Assembly (NCBI RefSeq): GCF_018402495.1
Contig: NZ_JAGYIU010000003.1
Location: 62,001 to 126,000 of the forward strand
Reading direction: 5' to 3'
Source of the DNA: Pseudoalteromonas sp.
Lineage (GTDB): Bacteria > Pseudomonadota > Gammaproteobacteria > Enterobacterales > Alteromonadaceae
DNA length: 64,000 bases
Both the position numbers and the translations under genes were made by a program. The notes under the pieces were generated by a model. It saw nothing but the letters and a program-made list of their open reading frames with translations. It was not told where the DNA came from and made no database searches. Positions 27,112 through 36,731 of the stretch are shown here, in pieces. Position 1 is the stretch's first letter; each line of letters starts with the position of its first letter.

Positions 27112-27462
27112 ATGAAAATTATAAACACGTTGGTTTCACTATCCTTATTAACTCTTAGCTCTCAAGCTAGTGCTAGTTGTAATAAGTATACTTGTGAGGG
27201 AATCTCAAATGTTGTTTTTTCTTCTGTTGTTGCTGACAACAACGATGTAAAGGTTAAATTTCACCAAGGTACTGGGGCTACGCTATCTTGCAACTTAGAT
27301 TATGAAAATAGCGCACCTTTAAACCAAAGAAGTGCTAATTATCGTAATATGCAATCCATGCTATTAACCGCTGTTGCTGCAAACCTTCCCGTTGTACTGA
27401 CTTTTGATAACACATCAGCACTTTGTGAAATTGCATCAGTTGAAGTGAAAGTTGTTGAATAA
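27112..27462 (+). CDS. Small secreted Cys-containing protein upstream of the YD-repeat toxin
   Basis: 116 residues with a clear signal peptide (hydrophobic VSLSLLTLSSQASA, cleavage probably before SCNKY). The mature part has four cysteines, enough for two disulfides, and looks beta-rich. I do not recognise a family. It is 19 bases before the giant toxin gene on the same strand and probably co-transcribed, so it could be an accessory, chaperone or co-secreted factor. That role is inferred only from position. Confidence 0.75.
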   Translation: MKIINTLVSLSLLTLSSQASASCNKYTCEGISNVVFSSVVADNNDVKVKFHQGTGATLSCNLDYENSAPLNQRSANYRNMQSMLLTAVAANLPVVLTFDNTSALCEIASVEVKVVE

Positions 27463-27481
27463 TAATAAAAAGTGACACTGC

Positions 27482-30400
27482 ATGTTTAACAAAAAAGGAT
27501 TATGGACCATCTTTTTAGGTCTAGTTAGTTGGAGTGTGATCGCTAGCTCAGTTACACCAACTAACAATATTTGGCAAGATAGCAATGGTGATCTTTACTA
27601 TCAACAACCTGTAAAGCAAGTTACTACCATCGATGAAGCGCCTGTTAGCATTCGACTTTTTGAATCAATGCCTTATGTACGAATTATAGAAACTGCTGAC
27701 GGCTATCAGCTTGTTCCTATGTCTAAATCAGAGTTTATGAAACTAAGTAATGAATTAGATGTGGTTGGTAAACGCTTAAGAAGTGACTTTGATGGCGATG
27801 GTATTCCAGATATTTTAATCCAAACCGATCTCGGCCATGAGCTGTTGGTTTCTAATAAAACAGTTAAGCCTTTTAAAATAGGTATTGATATCAGAAGTTT
27901 CGGTAATGAAATAGAAATTCGAGATGTAAACTACGACTTTAGAGCTGATATAGTTAATAAAGATACTCAAGAAGTGTATTATGCTCAAGCCGCAGGCTTA
28001 ACGCATGCGATTAATACGAATGATTATGTAGGCACAATTGCGGCTGAAAGTAGCGTAACACCAAGTGGTGAATTTACTTATAACATTCCAATTACACTCG
28101 GAGAAGCAACGGGAGGTCTTAAGCCTAGTGTGTCCTTAAGTTACTCTTCGACCCCCAGAAATGGCCATGTAGGAGTTGGTTTTAATATCGGTGGCTTAAG
28201 TGCTATTACACGCTGTGAAAAAAATATGGAAACCGATGGGGTTGCTAGTTCGGTAAATTTAGATAAAGATGATATGTTTTGTTTAGATAGCCAACGCCTT
28301 ATTTTAAAAACAGGGCAGACATATGGCGCTAATAATACCGAATATCGTACGCGACAAAATAATGGTCAAAAAATAGTAGCGCATACAACCAATACTACAA
28401 CAGGCCCCTACGCATTTACTGTCTATGACACTCAGGGTAATAAATATACTTACGGGAAATATAGCTCTTCACAAGATGCATTAATTAAAGCAACGAATGG
28501 CCGGGGGTTTGCGTGGGCATTAAAGCGCGTTGAAGATGCGTCTGGAAATTATTATAGCTATAACTACGGTTCCGTAAGCGGTAGCTTAGAGTATTACCCA
28601 TTATCAATTAAGTATTCTGGGTATGGTGCAACAACTCGTAATGAAGTGCGTTTTAATTGGCAGACTCGTGCAGATACAAGTCGTGTAACTTATTTAAAAG
28701 GTAACAAAATTACGTTAACTAAACGTCTTCAAAACGTTGAATCGTATTATTCTGGTAATTTAATACGTCGCTATAATTTGACCTATGGCTATATTGGTAC
28801 AGGGGTTACTGAAAGTGTATTGCAACAAGTTCAAGCTTGCTCGAATGATAATAAATGCCTCTCACCTACTATATTTAATTGGACAAATAGAGGTGGCGTG
28901 AAGCTTGGTCGTGATATTGGCACTGATTATTCTAGAAATAGTCGTTACAAAGCGCATCAATTTTTAGACTTTAATGGCGACGGACTTACAGATATTGCTT
29001 ACGTCAGAAACGACCGTGGTAGCTCAACTGATTATCTTTATTTAATACCAAATACAGGGAGTGGTTTTGGTACGGAAAAACGCTTTAATAACTTAGCAAG
29101 CAAATCATTTAGAAAAACCTGGAAAGTCATTGATTACGACAAAGACGGTAAAGATGACATTCTTTACATGCCATCAGGCTCAAGTTATTGGCGAGTTTTA
29201 AAACATACCTCAGCGATGAATTTTTCGTTTACTGATTTAACCGCAATAAGTAAACCAAGTAATGATAATAATACCCGCTTTATGGATATTGATGCTGATG
29301 GATATCCTGAGTTACTTCACTTTGTAGGAAATAAATTATCTTACCAGAAAGGCACTAAAACGGGTTTAGCAAGTGGAGCGGCAAAGGCGATTAAATTTAA
29401 TCTATCTGCTCCTGCTGATTCTAGTGCAACTATGTTGGCATATGATAAGGAAGATAATACATTTCAGGCAATGGATTTTAACGGTGATGGCCGCGCCGAT
29501 TTTTTAGCAAAAGTACAGCTGTCAACTTATATTGAAGAACCCCCTTGCAGAAATAGATTTGATTGTGATGTAAATCCAAGATCTGCTCCTTTAGCATCAA
29601 ATCAACAAATAAGTCAGTCTAGCTTAACAACAGAGAACCAAATTGAAGAGCTTCATAACAATGGTGATTTGAATGCTAATGATGCCTTAATTCCATTAAA
29701 TAGTAGCCAATTAAATCCAGTTAATATGTTAGCCTCAGTTGAAATTCCACAACAGGCTACGCTCAATGACGCTCAAAGCATTGAAGGGCTAGTTACAACT
29801 CAAAGAGTTTCAAGGACTACATATTGGAAAGTATTAATCTCAAAAGGAAACGATACATTTGATGAGTTTTTAACTGTTGGCAGTACCGCAGGAATAAAAG
29901 ATATCCAAGTTGCTGAGTTGAATGGAGATGGGCTAGCGGATATTCTATATCGCGATAACAATAATAAATGGTACGCACGTATTAATAATGGCAATGGTTT
30001 TAATAGCGCTATTTATCTGTTTACTTATGATAAGCCAAGTTTAAAAACTGTTGATATTAACGGTGATGGCGTGCAAGAGATCTATCGTGAGAATTATGGA
30101 GACTATTTCCATTTTTATAATGGTAGTGGTTTCACATCAAGAAAATTAACAGATAACCGTTCAGATTATAACTTTTCTACCTACATGGATGTCACAGGAG
30201 ATGGTACACCCGATAAGCTTGTTTTTTCTGGAAGGATGGGGCTTTATCAAAATTCAGATGCAGCAGCCACGTTAATAACCTCGGTTACGGATGGTTTTGG
30301 TGCCAAAACTCATGTCACTTACTCTACGTTAAATAATCGTAATGTATATGTGCCTCATAATGATGCGAGAAGTAAAAATTGGGGTAGTGGGCGTGTCACC

Positions 30401-33400
30401 GATGTTAAATCGGGAGCGAGAGTCGTTAGCTTACTGCGCAAAGGGGGCGACCAAATCACTTACAAATATCACGGTGCAAAGGCGCAGGTTGGCCGTGGTA
30501 TGTTGGGCTTTAGACAAATAGAAATCGAAAGTAAAAATACAGGGACTAAAGTAGTAACAACCTATCGCCAAGATGGTGATTATCGAGGCAGTGCCGAGCG
30601 AGTTCAGTCTTATGTTCGTTATGGTGATGATAACGGCTCTGGTGGTGGCTCTGGGGGGGGGAATCCCCCTGGTGATCCATGCGAAATTATACCTGAGTTA
30701 TGCAATTGCAAATGGGGAGATAGAGCATGCGAAATTCCTAGAACAGTACCCATTGCAGATGCTGAACAATTTACAATGGCATCAGGTAGCAAGCAAATGT
30801 CGTCGGTAAATAACTTTTCAGCTTCGGATTTGGCAAAGGTTGCAACACTATCTACGGCCACTGTAAACAGTAATATTTGGCGATTAAAGTCAGAGATAAA
30901 AACTACGTATAATCGTAAGCAAGAAACTGCTTTTAAAACTGCAAATGCAACTGTCCCTTACTTAGTTTTTCCAAACCGCACAGAAACGCGTAGTTATAAT
31001 ACGGATGATAGTAACCAAACTGTTATCGCCACTAAAATTAAAACATTGGCTATTGATAATTTTGGTAACCCAATCACTGAAGCAATTACCGTCGATAGCC
31101 GTAATGGTTATGCACATAGCAGCTCAACCAGTACATACAGTTATAGTGTTTACGGTGGGCGATTAACTAGAAAAGCAGAAAGCAAACGTTATTTAAACCG
31201 TTTATCTGGCAGTAATAAAGGTAATTATACTAACGCCCATGTAAGTACCTTTGTTTATGATGGCTTAGGCAGGTTGACGAAATCGATAGCAGACAATGGC
31301 GTGACCAAAACATACACCTTAAATAGTTATGGTTTGATCAGTAAAGAAACCGTCAGTAAAGCAGGTTTACCAACTAAAACTTTACATACTTATTATGATA
31401 GTACCTATCGACACGTAACTGGAGAAGAAAACACTTTAGGACATCGTAGCACGATTGGTTATGACGGCTATGGGCGCAAAAGCTATACACAAACAGCAAA
31501 TGGTCAACGTACTTATTATACATATAACAAGCTTGGTCGTTTAACGGGAGAGATATCGACACCCGCAAACAATACCAGCACATCCGGTAGTCAAGCACTG
31601 AGCAATAGTAAAACTAAATATTGGTGTAAAAGCACGTCACATTGCCCTTCAAATTCGGTTTATTATGAAGAAACTATCAGCGAAGGATCGCCTGCAAGTC
31701 GAAGTTACTTTGATGTACTAGGGCGCCCCTTGCGTGAGGGGAGTATCGTGCTTAATGGAAACTATGTGTATGTTGATTACAAATACGATAGTAAAGGGCG
31801 TAAAATTCAGGAGTCAATGCCATTCTTTGCAAATGCTACCCCGACTTGGAATACTTACCAGTATGATAAACAAAATCGCGTTGTATCAGTTACCAAATCC
31901 GATGGTTCTGTATGGGATACACAATACAATGGTGAAGAGGTTACCACCATTAATCCCTCAGGGCACAAAAATACACAGCTGAAAAATGCGATGGGATTAC
32001 TGGTTAAAGTGATCGACGCTAATGGTAAATCAGCCACTTACCAATACGATGAAAATGGTAAATCGCGTATATTAGCGGGCCCTAAAGGTAACCAAATTAA
32101 AGTTACGTTTGATAAATATGGCAATAAAACGCAGGTAATTGATCCCGATAAAGGGACTGTTAACTACAGCTACAATGCGTATCACCAGCTTAGTCAAGAA
32201 AGCGACAGTAACGGAAATTTAATAACGTATAAATATGACACGTTAGGTCGTGTTATTGAAAGTGTGCGAAAGCGTAACAACAAACTTGAGCATCACACTG
32301 TCACTACGTACGACAGTGGTAGTTATGCTAAAGGCATGGTGTATACTACCAGTGACAAAGTAAGTGGGTTTACTGAACGCTTTTATTATGATGCATTTGG
32401 TCGCAACCGTGAAAAACACACTATTATTGATGGTGATACCTATAAAGAGCTTTGGGCTTTCAATAATAATGGTCAACTATTAACTGAAACAGACGCAACC
32501 GGAAAATCGGTTTCGTATATTTATAATAGTTACAAGCACCTAACCTCTGTAAAAGATAACCAAACCAATGCAACGGTTTGGCAAGCAAAAGCAGCGGATG
32601 CGTTTGGTAATATTACCAAAGAACAACTCGGAAGTAGGATTACCCGTAACAAAGTGTTTGATGCTCATACTGGTTTATTAACCAGCATGGTTTCAACGGG
32701 CAGCGGTACACTGCAAAATTTACGCTATGATTGGAATAATTTAGGCAATCTAAATTATCGCCAAGATTTAGCGGTCAATAAAAAAGAAACATTCGGCTAT
32801 GACAGTTTAAACCGTGTAACCCGCAGCACTATATCAGGGGGAGTAACCACCGATATTCGCTATAATGAATTAGGTAATATTACTTATAAAACAGGGGTGG
32901 GTACTTATTATTATCAAAGTAGTCGCCCACATGCTGTGACACAAGTTACAGGGTCTCGCCCTAATAATTACCAGTATGATGCTGCTGGTAATATGGTTAA
33001 AGATAATGACCGTGAGCTGGTATATAACTCATTCCATAAACCGACTTACATTAAAAAAGACGATTATTGGGTTGAGTTTGCCTACTCGGGGGCAGGTAAA
33101 CGTTACAAACGTTCAGAGTTTGGTGGCGAAAAAGGCAGTTTAATCCCTATCCTAAACGGTGATATCACAGTATTTATACCCCTAGCACAAGAAACACGCT
33201 ATGTTGGTAACGTAGAGTTTATCCGTTATGGTGGGCAAAGTGCGTGGGTGAGTAAACGTTACATTGCAGGTAAAGTATTAGTCACCACGGTGAATAACCA
33301 AGCCACAACACGCTACATGTTAGACGATCATTTAGGCTCGACTCATGTGATTGCTGATGCCAGTGGTAAGCTTGAACAAAGTATGAGCTTTGATGTGTTT

Positions 33401-34552
33401 GGTGCACGGCGTGATGCAAAAACATGGGCGAGAGATTTCAGCGACCAAGCTAAATTTACCAGTAAAATAACGTTACGTGGTTTTACTGGTCACGAGCAAA
33501 TGGACGAAGTTGGGCTGGTACACATGGGCGGGCGTATTTACGACCCTATTCTTGGGCGCTTCTTACAAGCAGACCCCATGGTGCAAGCACCAGAGAACAT
33601 TCAAAACTTAAACCGCTACTCGTATGTAGTAAATAATCCGCTGAATAAAACCGACCCAAGTGGGTATATATTTATGACGCTTGCAGTATGGGCACTGCAG
33701 TCGGCTATTGCTAGCGGAATCGCAACAGGCGTTGCTGCCGGTGTAATTTCAGGAATGCTTACAGCGTATCAATTTTACGGATACGCGCAATTTGCAATAT
33801 CAGTCGCGCAAGCAATAGATGGTGGCGGCACCGCCATGGCCAACTTTGCGGGTGGTTATGCTAAGAGCTGGGCGAAGGGACAAGCGCTTAACTTAGCAAT
33901 TGCAGGCATGGGTATGGCTATTAACAGTATCGGTAAAGAGCAGGGAGCTGCAGATACAGATAGTCATTCAACGAAGAAAGGAAAGTATGCTGCTGAATTA
34001 CTAAAACAAAAAGTAACTGTAGCAGGAAATGTCGACGATGAGGTTATCGTAAATGAATCCTTTAGAGGGGTACTCAAGACTGATGTTAGTGTTTCTCAGA
34101 AAAAGTATTCAATTAAACTCGATTTAAAAGTTGCGACTAAAGATTTAAGTGAAGCTGATTTAAATGAGCAGGTTGAATTTCTAAAGAGCAGCCTAAAAGG
34201 TAAGGCTAAATACAATGACAGGTATGAAGTTGAAATATCAGCAAACGTATCTTTAGCCCCCGATTTGGAAAATGCTAATTTAATAATTAATGAATGTCCA
34301 ACGCCCTGTAGTGCTGGAAATGTATGGGATGCCGCAGCTAGAGCAAAAGTTGGATCTGGCAATGTAATTGAAATGGTGCCTTGGAGAGCTAATGAAACCA
34401 CTGGTGCGCATGAGTTAGGACATCTGTTAGGCTTATCGCATCAGCCTGAAAATTCAGGAAGCATTATGTCGTATGATGCAAATAAAAGTTTCTCTCAACA
34501 TAACGATCTAAAAAGGTTATTTGATGCTTATAGGAAAACTGGTTTTGAATAG
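27482..34552 (+). CDS. Secreted SpvB/FG-GAP/YD-repeat (Rhs-type) toxin with C-terminal metzincin-like protease
   Basis: 2356 residues. A signal peptide (WTIFLGLVSWSVIA) leads to an SpvB-like domain from about residue 190 (TPSGEFTYNIPITLGEATGG). FG-GAP/VCBS calcium-type repeats (DxNGDGxxD) occur near 103, 496, 552, 603, 665, 813, 859 and 901. A TcdB-middle-like segment starts near 935, a Gly-rich linker lies at 1050-1062, and YD repeats run to about 1900. The Rhs core (DHLGSTHVIAD, RIYDPILGRFLQADP) ends at DPSGY, residue 2058. The variable tip has a hydrophobic stretch, then HELGHLLGLSH (H2310, E2311, H2314, H2320) and a Met-turn SIMSY (M2329). The core probably forms a cocoon delivering the protease. 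Targets are unknown. Nine consecutive G bases (30653-30661) encode the linker. Confidence 0.92.
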   Translation: MFNKKGLWTIFLGLVSWSVIASSVTPTNNIWQDSNGDLYYQQPVKQVTTIDEAPVSIRLFESMPYVRIIETADGYQLVPMSKSEFMKLSNELDVVGKRLRSDFDGDGIPDILIQTDLGHELLVSNKTVKPFKIGIDIRSFGNEIEIRDVNYDFRADIVNKDTQEVYYAQAAGLTHAINTNDYVGTIAAESSVTPSGEFTYNIPITLGEATGGLKPSVSLSYSSTPRNGHVGVGFNIGGLSAITRCEKNMETDGVASSVNLDKDDMFCLDSQRLILKTGQTYGANNTEYRTRQNNGQKIVAHTTNTTTGPYAFTVYDTQGNKYTYGKYSSSQDALIKATNGRGFAWALKRVEDASGNYYSYNYGSVSGSLEYYPLSIKYSGYGATTRNEVRFNWQTRADTSRVTYLKGNKITLTKRLQNVESYYSGNLIRRYNLTYGYIGTGVTESVLQQVQACSNDNKCLSPTIFNWTNRGGVKLGRDIGTDYSRNSRYKAHQFLDFNGDGLTDIAYVRNDRGSSTDYLYLIPNTGSGFGTEKRFNNLASKSFRKTWKVIDYDKDGKDDILYMPSGSSYWRVLKHTSAMNFSFTDLTAISKPSNDNNTRFMDIDADGYPELLHFVGNKLSYQKGTKTGLASGAAKAIKFNLSAPADSSATMLAYDKEDNTFQAMDFNGDGRADFLAKVQLSTYIEEPPCRNRFDCDVNPRSAPLASNQQISQSSLTTENQIEELHNNGDLNANDALIPLNSSQLNPVNMLASVEIPQQATLNDAQSIEGLVTTQRVSRTTYWKVLISKGNDTFDEFLTVGSTAGIKDIQVAELNGDGLADILYRDNNNKWYARINNGNGFNSAIYLFTYDKPSLKTVDINGDGVQEIYRENYGDYFHFYNGSGFTSRKLTDNRSDYNFSTYMDVTGDGTPDKLVFSGRMGLYQNSDAAATLITSVTDGFGAKTHVTYSTLNNRNVYVPHNDARSKNWGSGRVTDVKSGARVVSLLRKGGDQITYKYHGAKAQVGRGMLGFRQIEIESKNTGTKVVTTYRQDGDYRGSAERVQSYVRYGDDNGSGGGSGGGNPPGDPCEIIPELCNCKWGDRACEIPRTVPIADAEQFTMASGSKQMSSVNNFSASDLAKVATLSTATVNSNIWRLKSEIKTTYNRKQETAFKTANATVPYLVFPNRTETRSYNTDDSNQTVIATKIKTLAIDNFGNPITEAITVDSRNGYAHSSSTSTYSYSVYGGRLTRKAESKRYLNRLSGSNKGNYTNAHVSTFVYDGLGRLTKSIADNGVTKTYTLNSYGLISKETVSKAGLPTKTLHTYYDSTYRHVTGEENTLGHRSTIGYDGYGRKSYTQTANGQRTYYTYNKLGRLTGEISTPANNTSTSGSQALSNSKTKYWCKSTSHCPSNSVYYEETISEGSPASRSYFDVLGRPLREGSIVLNGNYVYVDYKYDSKGRKIQESMPFFANATPTWNTYQYDKQNRVVSVTKSDGSVWDTQYNGEEVTTINPSGHKNTQLKNAMGLLVKVIDANGKSATYQYDENGKSRILAGPKGNQIKVTFDKYGNKTQVIDPDKGTVNYSYNAYHQLSQESDSNGNLITYKYDTLGRVIESVRKRNNKLEHHTVTTYDSGSYAKGMVYTTSDKVSGFTERFYYDAFGRNREKHTIIDGDTYKELWAFNNNGQLLTETDATGKSVSYIYNSYKHLTSVKDNQTNATVWQAKAADAFGNITKEQLGSRITRNKVFDAHTGLLTSMVSTGSGTLQNLRYDWNNLGNLNYRQDLAVNKKETFGYDSLNRVTRSTISGGVTTDIRYNELGNITYKTGVGTYYYQSSRPHAVTQVTGSRPNNYQYDAAGNMVKDNDRELVYNSFHKPTYIKKDDYWVEFAYSGAGKRYKRSEFGGEKGSLIPILNGDITVFIPLAQETRYVGNVEFIRYGGQSAWVSKRYIAGKVLVTTVNNQATTRYMLDDHLGSTHVIADASGKLEQSMSFDVFGARRDAKTWARDFSDQAKFTSKITLRGFTGHEQMDEVGLVHMGGRIYDPILGRFLQADPMVQAPENIQNLNRYSYVVNNPLNKTDPSGYIFMTLAVWALQSAIASGIATGVAAGVISGMLTAYQFYGYAQFAISVAQAIDGGGTAMANFAGGYAKSWAKGQALNLAIAGMGMAINSIGKEQGAADTDSHSTKKGKYAAELLKQKVTVAGNVDDEVIVNESFRGVLKTDVSVSQKKYSIKLDLKVATKDLSEADLNEQVEFLKSSLKGKAKYNDRYEVEISANVSLAPDLENANLIINECPTPCSAGNVWDAAARAKVGSGNVIEMVPWRANETTGAHELGHLLGLSHQPENSGSIMSYDANKSFSQHNDLKRLFDAYRKTGFE

Positions 34553-35018
34553 ATTTTTAACACTTTTCTTCTTGCTGAGTATACATGAAGTTAAAGCTTT
34601 AGAAGTTAATGAGTATAGTGTTCATAAATACGATTATAAGGAAGATATTGTTGATATTTTTTCTGAAGCTAAGATTAGATTTGGATATTGCTCAAAAAAG
34701 AAAGTACGTATTACCTATGTAAAAGACGACTTTTATTTTGATGAACAACTGCTTTTGAGTAATGTTGACATAAATTGTCAAAGTGCAGAGTATGTTATTT
34801 TTAATATTGAAGATAGCAAAATTTCTGAAGGTCTTTTAAAGAAAGTGTTTAAAATATCTAATGACCTAAATAAAAAAGGTGGTGGAATGCTAAAGCAAGT
34901 ATTGGAAAGAGCTGATAGCGAAGAGTTGCTCTTTATTACTTCAAAAAATGACAGTCCTTTATTTTATCATGTCAATATTAATGACTCTAAAGTCGTCAAG
35001 GCGAGGTACGAGAATTAG
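34545..35018 (+). CDS. Putative exported immunity protein for the metzincin toxin
   Basis: About 157 residues. The best start is TTG 34545, with AGGAAA seven bases upstream; it lies before the toxin stop, giving an 8-base overlap and likely translational coupling. An in-frame ATG at 34524 would lengthen it by seven residues. The N-terminus is a signal peptide (FLTLFFLLSIHEVKA), so it should act in the periplasm. The mature part is strongly charged, with two cysteines (FGYC, DINC) that could form a disulfide. No family is recognised. Immunity is inferred from size, position directly after the toxin tip, coupling, and export to the compartment where an incoming protease would act. It is visibly more AT-rich than the toxin core. 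Confidence 0.7.
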   Translation: MNRFLTLFFLLSIHEVKALEVNEYSVHKYDYKEDIVDIFSEAKIRFGYCSKKKVRITYVKDDFYFDEQLLLSNVDINCQSAEYVIFNIEDSKISEGLLKKVFKISNDLNKKGGGMLKQVLERADSEELLFITSKNDSPLFYHVNINDSKVVKARYEN

Positions 35019-35086
35019 CCAGTTATTATAGGTTGGATCTTAAGAAAACTTGAAGTTGAACTCTCTTAAAAAGTGAATACGAAATA

Positions 35087-35388
35087 AATAGGGTCACCCA
35101 TTAGAAAGTTCTGGTCAAGCAGGCAGTTGTGTTTTCTTGATCTTTTTATTCAAAAAACCAAGTGTTGTTACTTTTTAAACTCACTTTAAATATGACTATG
35201 CATCCAGTAATGACGTCGATTGGTGTGAATATGTAAAAGTGAATAGGGTCACCCATTAGAAAGTTCCGGTCAAGCAGGCAGCTGTGTTTTCTTGATCTTT
35301 TTATTCAAAAAACCAAGTGTTGTTACTTTTTAAACTCACTTTAAATATGACTACGCACCCAGTAATGACGTCGATTGGTGTGAATATG
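35087..35388. repeat. Tandem 147-bp repeats: an IS end remnant followed by the intact IS end
   Basis: 35087-35233 and 35242-35388 are nearly identical (a handful of substitutions). Each begins AATAGGGTCA then CCCATTAGAAAGTT. The second copy is the true left end of the IS110-family element with its target; the first is an orphan end of a sister insertion that lost the rest. Confidence 0.85.
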
Positions 35389-35690
35389 CACCAGTCACCC
35401 ATGTGAATTTAGGCAGTTTAATTAAGCATCATGGATGATTAATTAAGGCCCTTGGCTTTCGCCTCAGTCATCGTTTAGTACCAATGTCAGTCCAGTTTCT
35501 GGCTGTGTTTACACACTGCGCTGTAACAATTCTGTGGTTTATGTTTGAACATAACCACCCCTTTTTGGCTCAAACATTGGGCATATCCAGTATTTAAAAT
35601 ATGAGCGGTTAACGTGCAGGCTCAATCAAATCTAATGGTTTTACCAACCCCATTATTAGCTCAACACGTTAACCTAATTTTTTATAGTCG
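35252..35690 (-). ncRNA. Long non-coding end of the IS1111-type element, candidate bridge RNA region
   Basis: About 440 bases downstream of the transposase gene contain no gene. IS110-family elements encode a structured bridge RNA in a non-coding end that pairs with donor and target DNA; in the IS1111 group that end lies downstream of the transposase, as here. I have not folded it. Exact RNA ends and guide loops are not assigned. Confidence 0.45.
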
Positions 35691-36728
35691 CTAAGTAAAC
35701 GCCTTGTGTTCATCAAATGGGACATTATCTTTAAGCACGTGATAACAGGCTCTTGCGAGCTTATGCGTAACCGTTTTAATTGCGATAACGTGGTTCGTTT
35801 TAGCCAGTTTTCGTTGATAATATTTTTTAATTGTTGGGTTATACCGAATGGCAAAGTTAGCGGCCTCAGTAAACGCCCACGCTAAGTAACGATTACCATT
35901 CTTTTGATTAGTAGCGCCTTTCTTCTTCCCATTGCTGTATTTTGCACCTTTAACGCAGCGACAATATGAGGAGAAATTACCTGGACTATCAAAACGTTTA
36001 ATAGTGCCTGTCTCTAACATAATGGTCAGTGCTAACGTATTCCCAATCCCATCGATACTAGTTAGGTTTATAAACTCAGGGGAGAGCGATGTTTGTTGTA
36101 AAATAGCGCTCTCTATTGCATTAATTTGCTGTTGGGCACAACGTATTAATGAGAGGTTAGAAATGACCGACAGTGCTGTATTCATTGAGCTAAAGTCTGC
36201 GTGTACCTGCTCAGTATCAACCCCTTTTCTGATAGCGGCCATTTGTTTTATTTTGTTGCTACTGAGTTTGTAGCCAAGGTGTCGCATGTAACAGCTTTGC
36301 ACTGATAATAGGTTTTTAGTGGATTGTTGAACAATGTCCATTCGTTTACGCATTAAGTCGCGAACAGCTCTGAGTTCACGAGGATAAATGTAGCCCTCAG
36401 GCAGGATGTCTAGACGTAACATTTCAGCCAACCAGCGTGCATCACTGTGGTCGTCTGCATATTTTAAGCCTGAATATTGTTGAATTGCAGCGGGGTTCGC
36501 TAAGTGAAGTTTAAATTCTGCATCCATTAAAGCGTCGACTAACCAGTACCAATTAAATGTTGATTCGACAACAAGCCCTTTTAAGTTGTCTTTATAAGGA
36601 CTTAAAAAAGATAAAATGACAGACATGTCATTATTTAAACGCTTAACGGTAAGTGTTTCACCCTGTTCATTAATGATAGCAATAACACAATTATTTGAAT
36701 GCAAGTCAATTCCACCATATAGTTTCAT
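35691..36728 (-). CDS. IS110-family transposase (DEDD)
   Basis: 345 residues, apparently intact. The N-terminal RuvC-like DEDD domain starts GIDLHSNNCVIAI, with the later acidic residues in VVESTFNWYWL and YADDHSDARWLAE. The C-terminal Transposase_20 half has SIDGIGNTLALTIMLETG, the FDSPGNFSSYCRCVKG block and the serine-containing region that completes the active site. It recombines DNA without DDE chemistry, guided by a bridge RNA. Confidence 0.95.
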   Translation of the reverse strand: MKLYGGIDLHSNNCVIAIINEQGETLTVKRLNNDMSVILSFLSPYKDNLKGLVVESTFNWYWLVDALMDAEFKLHLANPAAIQQYSGLKYADDHSDARWLAEMLRLDILPEGYIYPRELRAVRDLMRKRMDIVQQSTKNLLSVQSCYMRHLGYKLSSNKIKQMAAIRKGVDTEQVHADFSSMNTALSVISNLSLIRCAQQQINAIESAILQQTSLSPEFINLTSIDGIGNTLALTIMLETGTIKRFDSPGNFSSYCRCVKGAKYSNGKKKGATNQKNGNRYLAWAFTEAANFAIRYNPTIKKYYQRKLAKTNHVIAIKTVTHKLARACYHVLKDNVPFDEHKAFT

Positions 36729-36731
36729 ACT

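Noticed and set aside
30573..30861. Short overlapping frames within the toxin's Gly-rich region
   Set aside because: They exist because of the low-complexity G-rich DNA; the main frame has continuous domain content.
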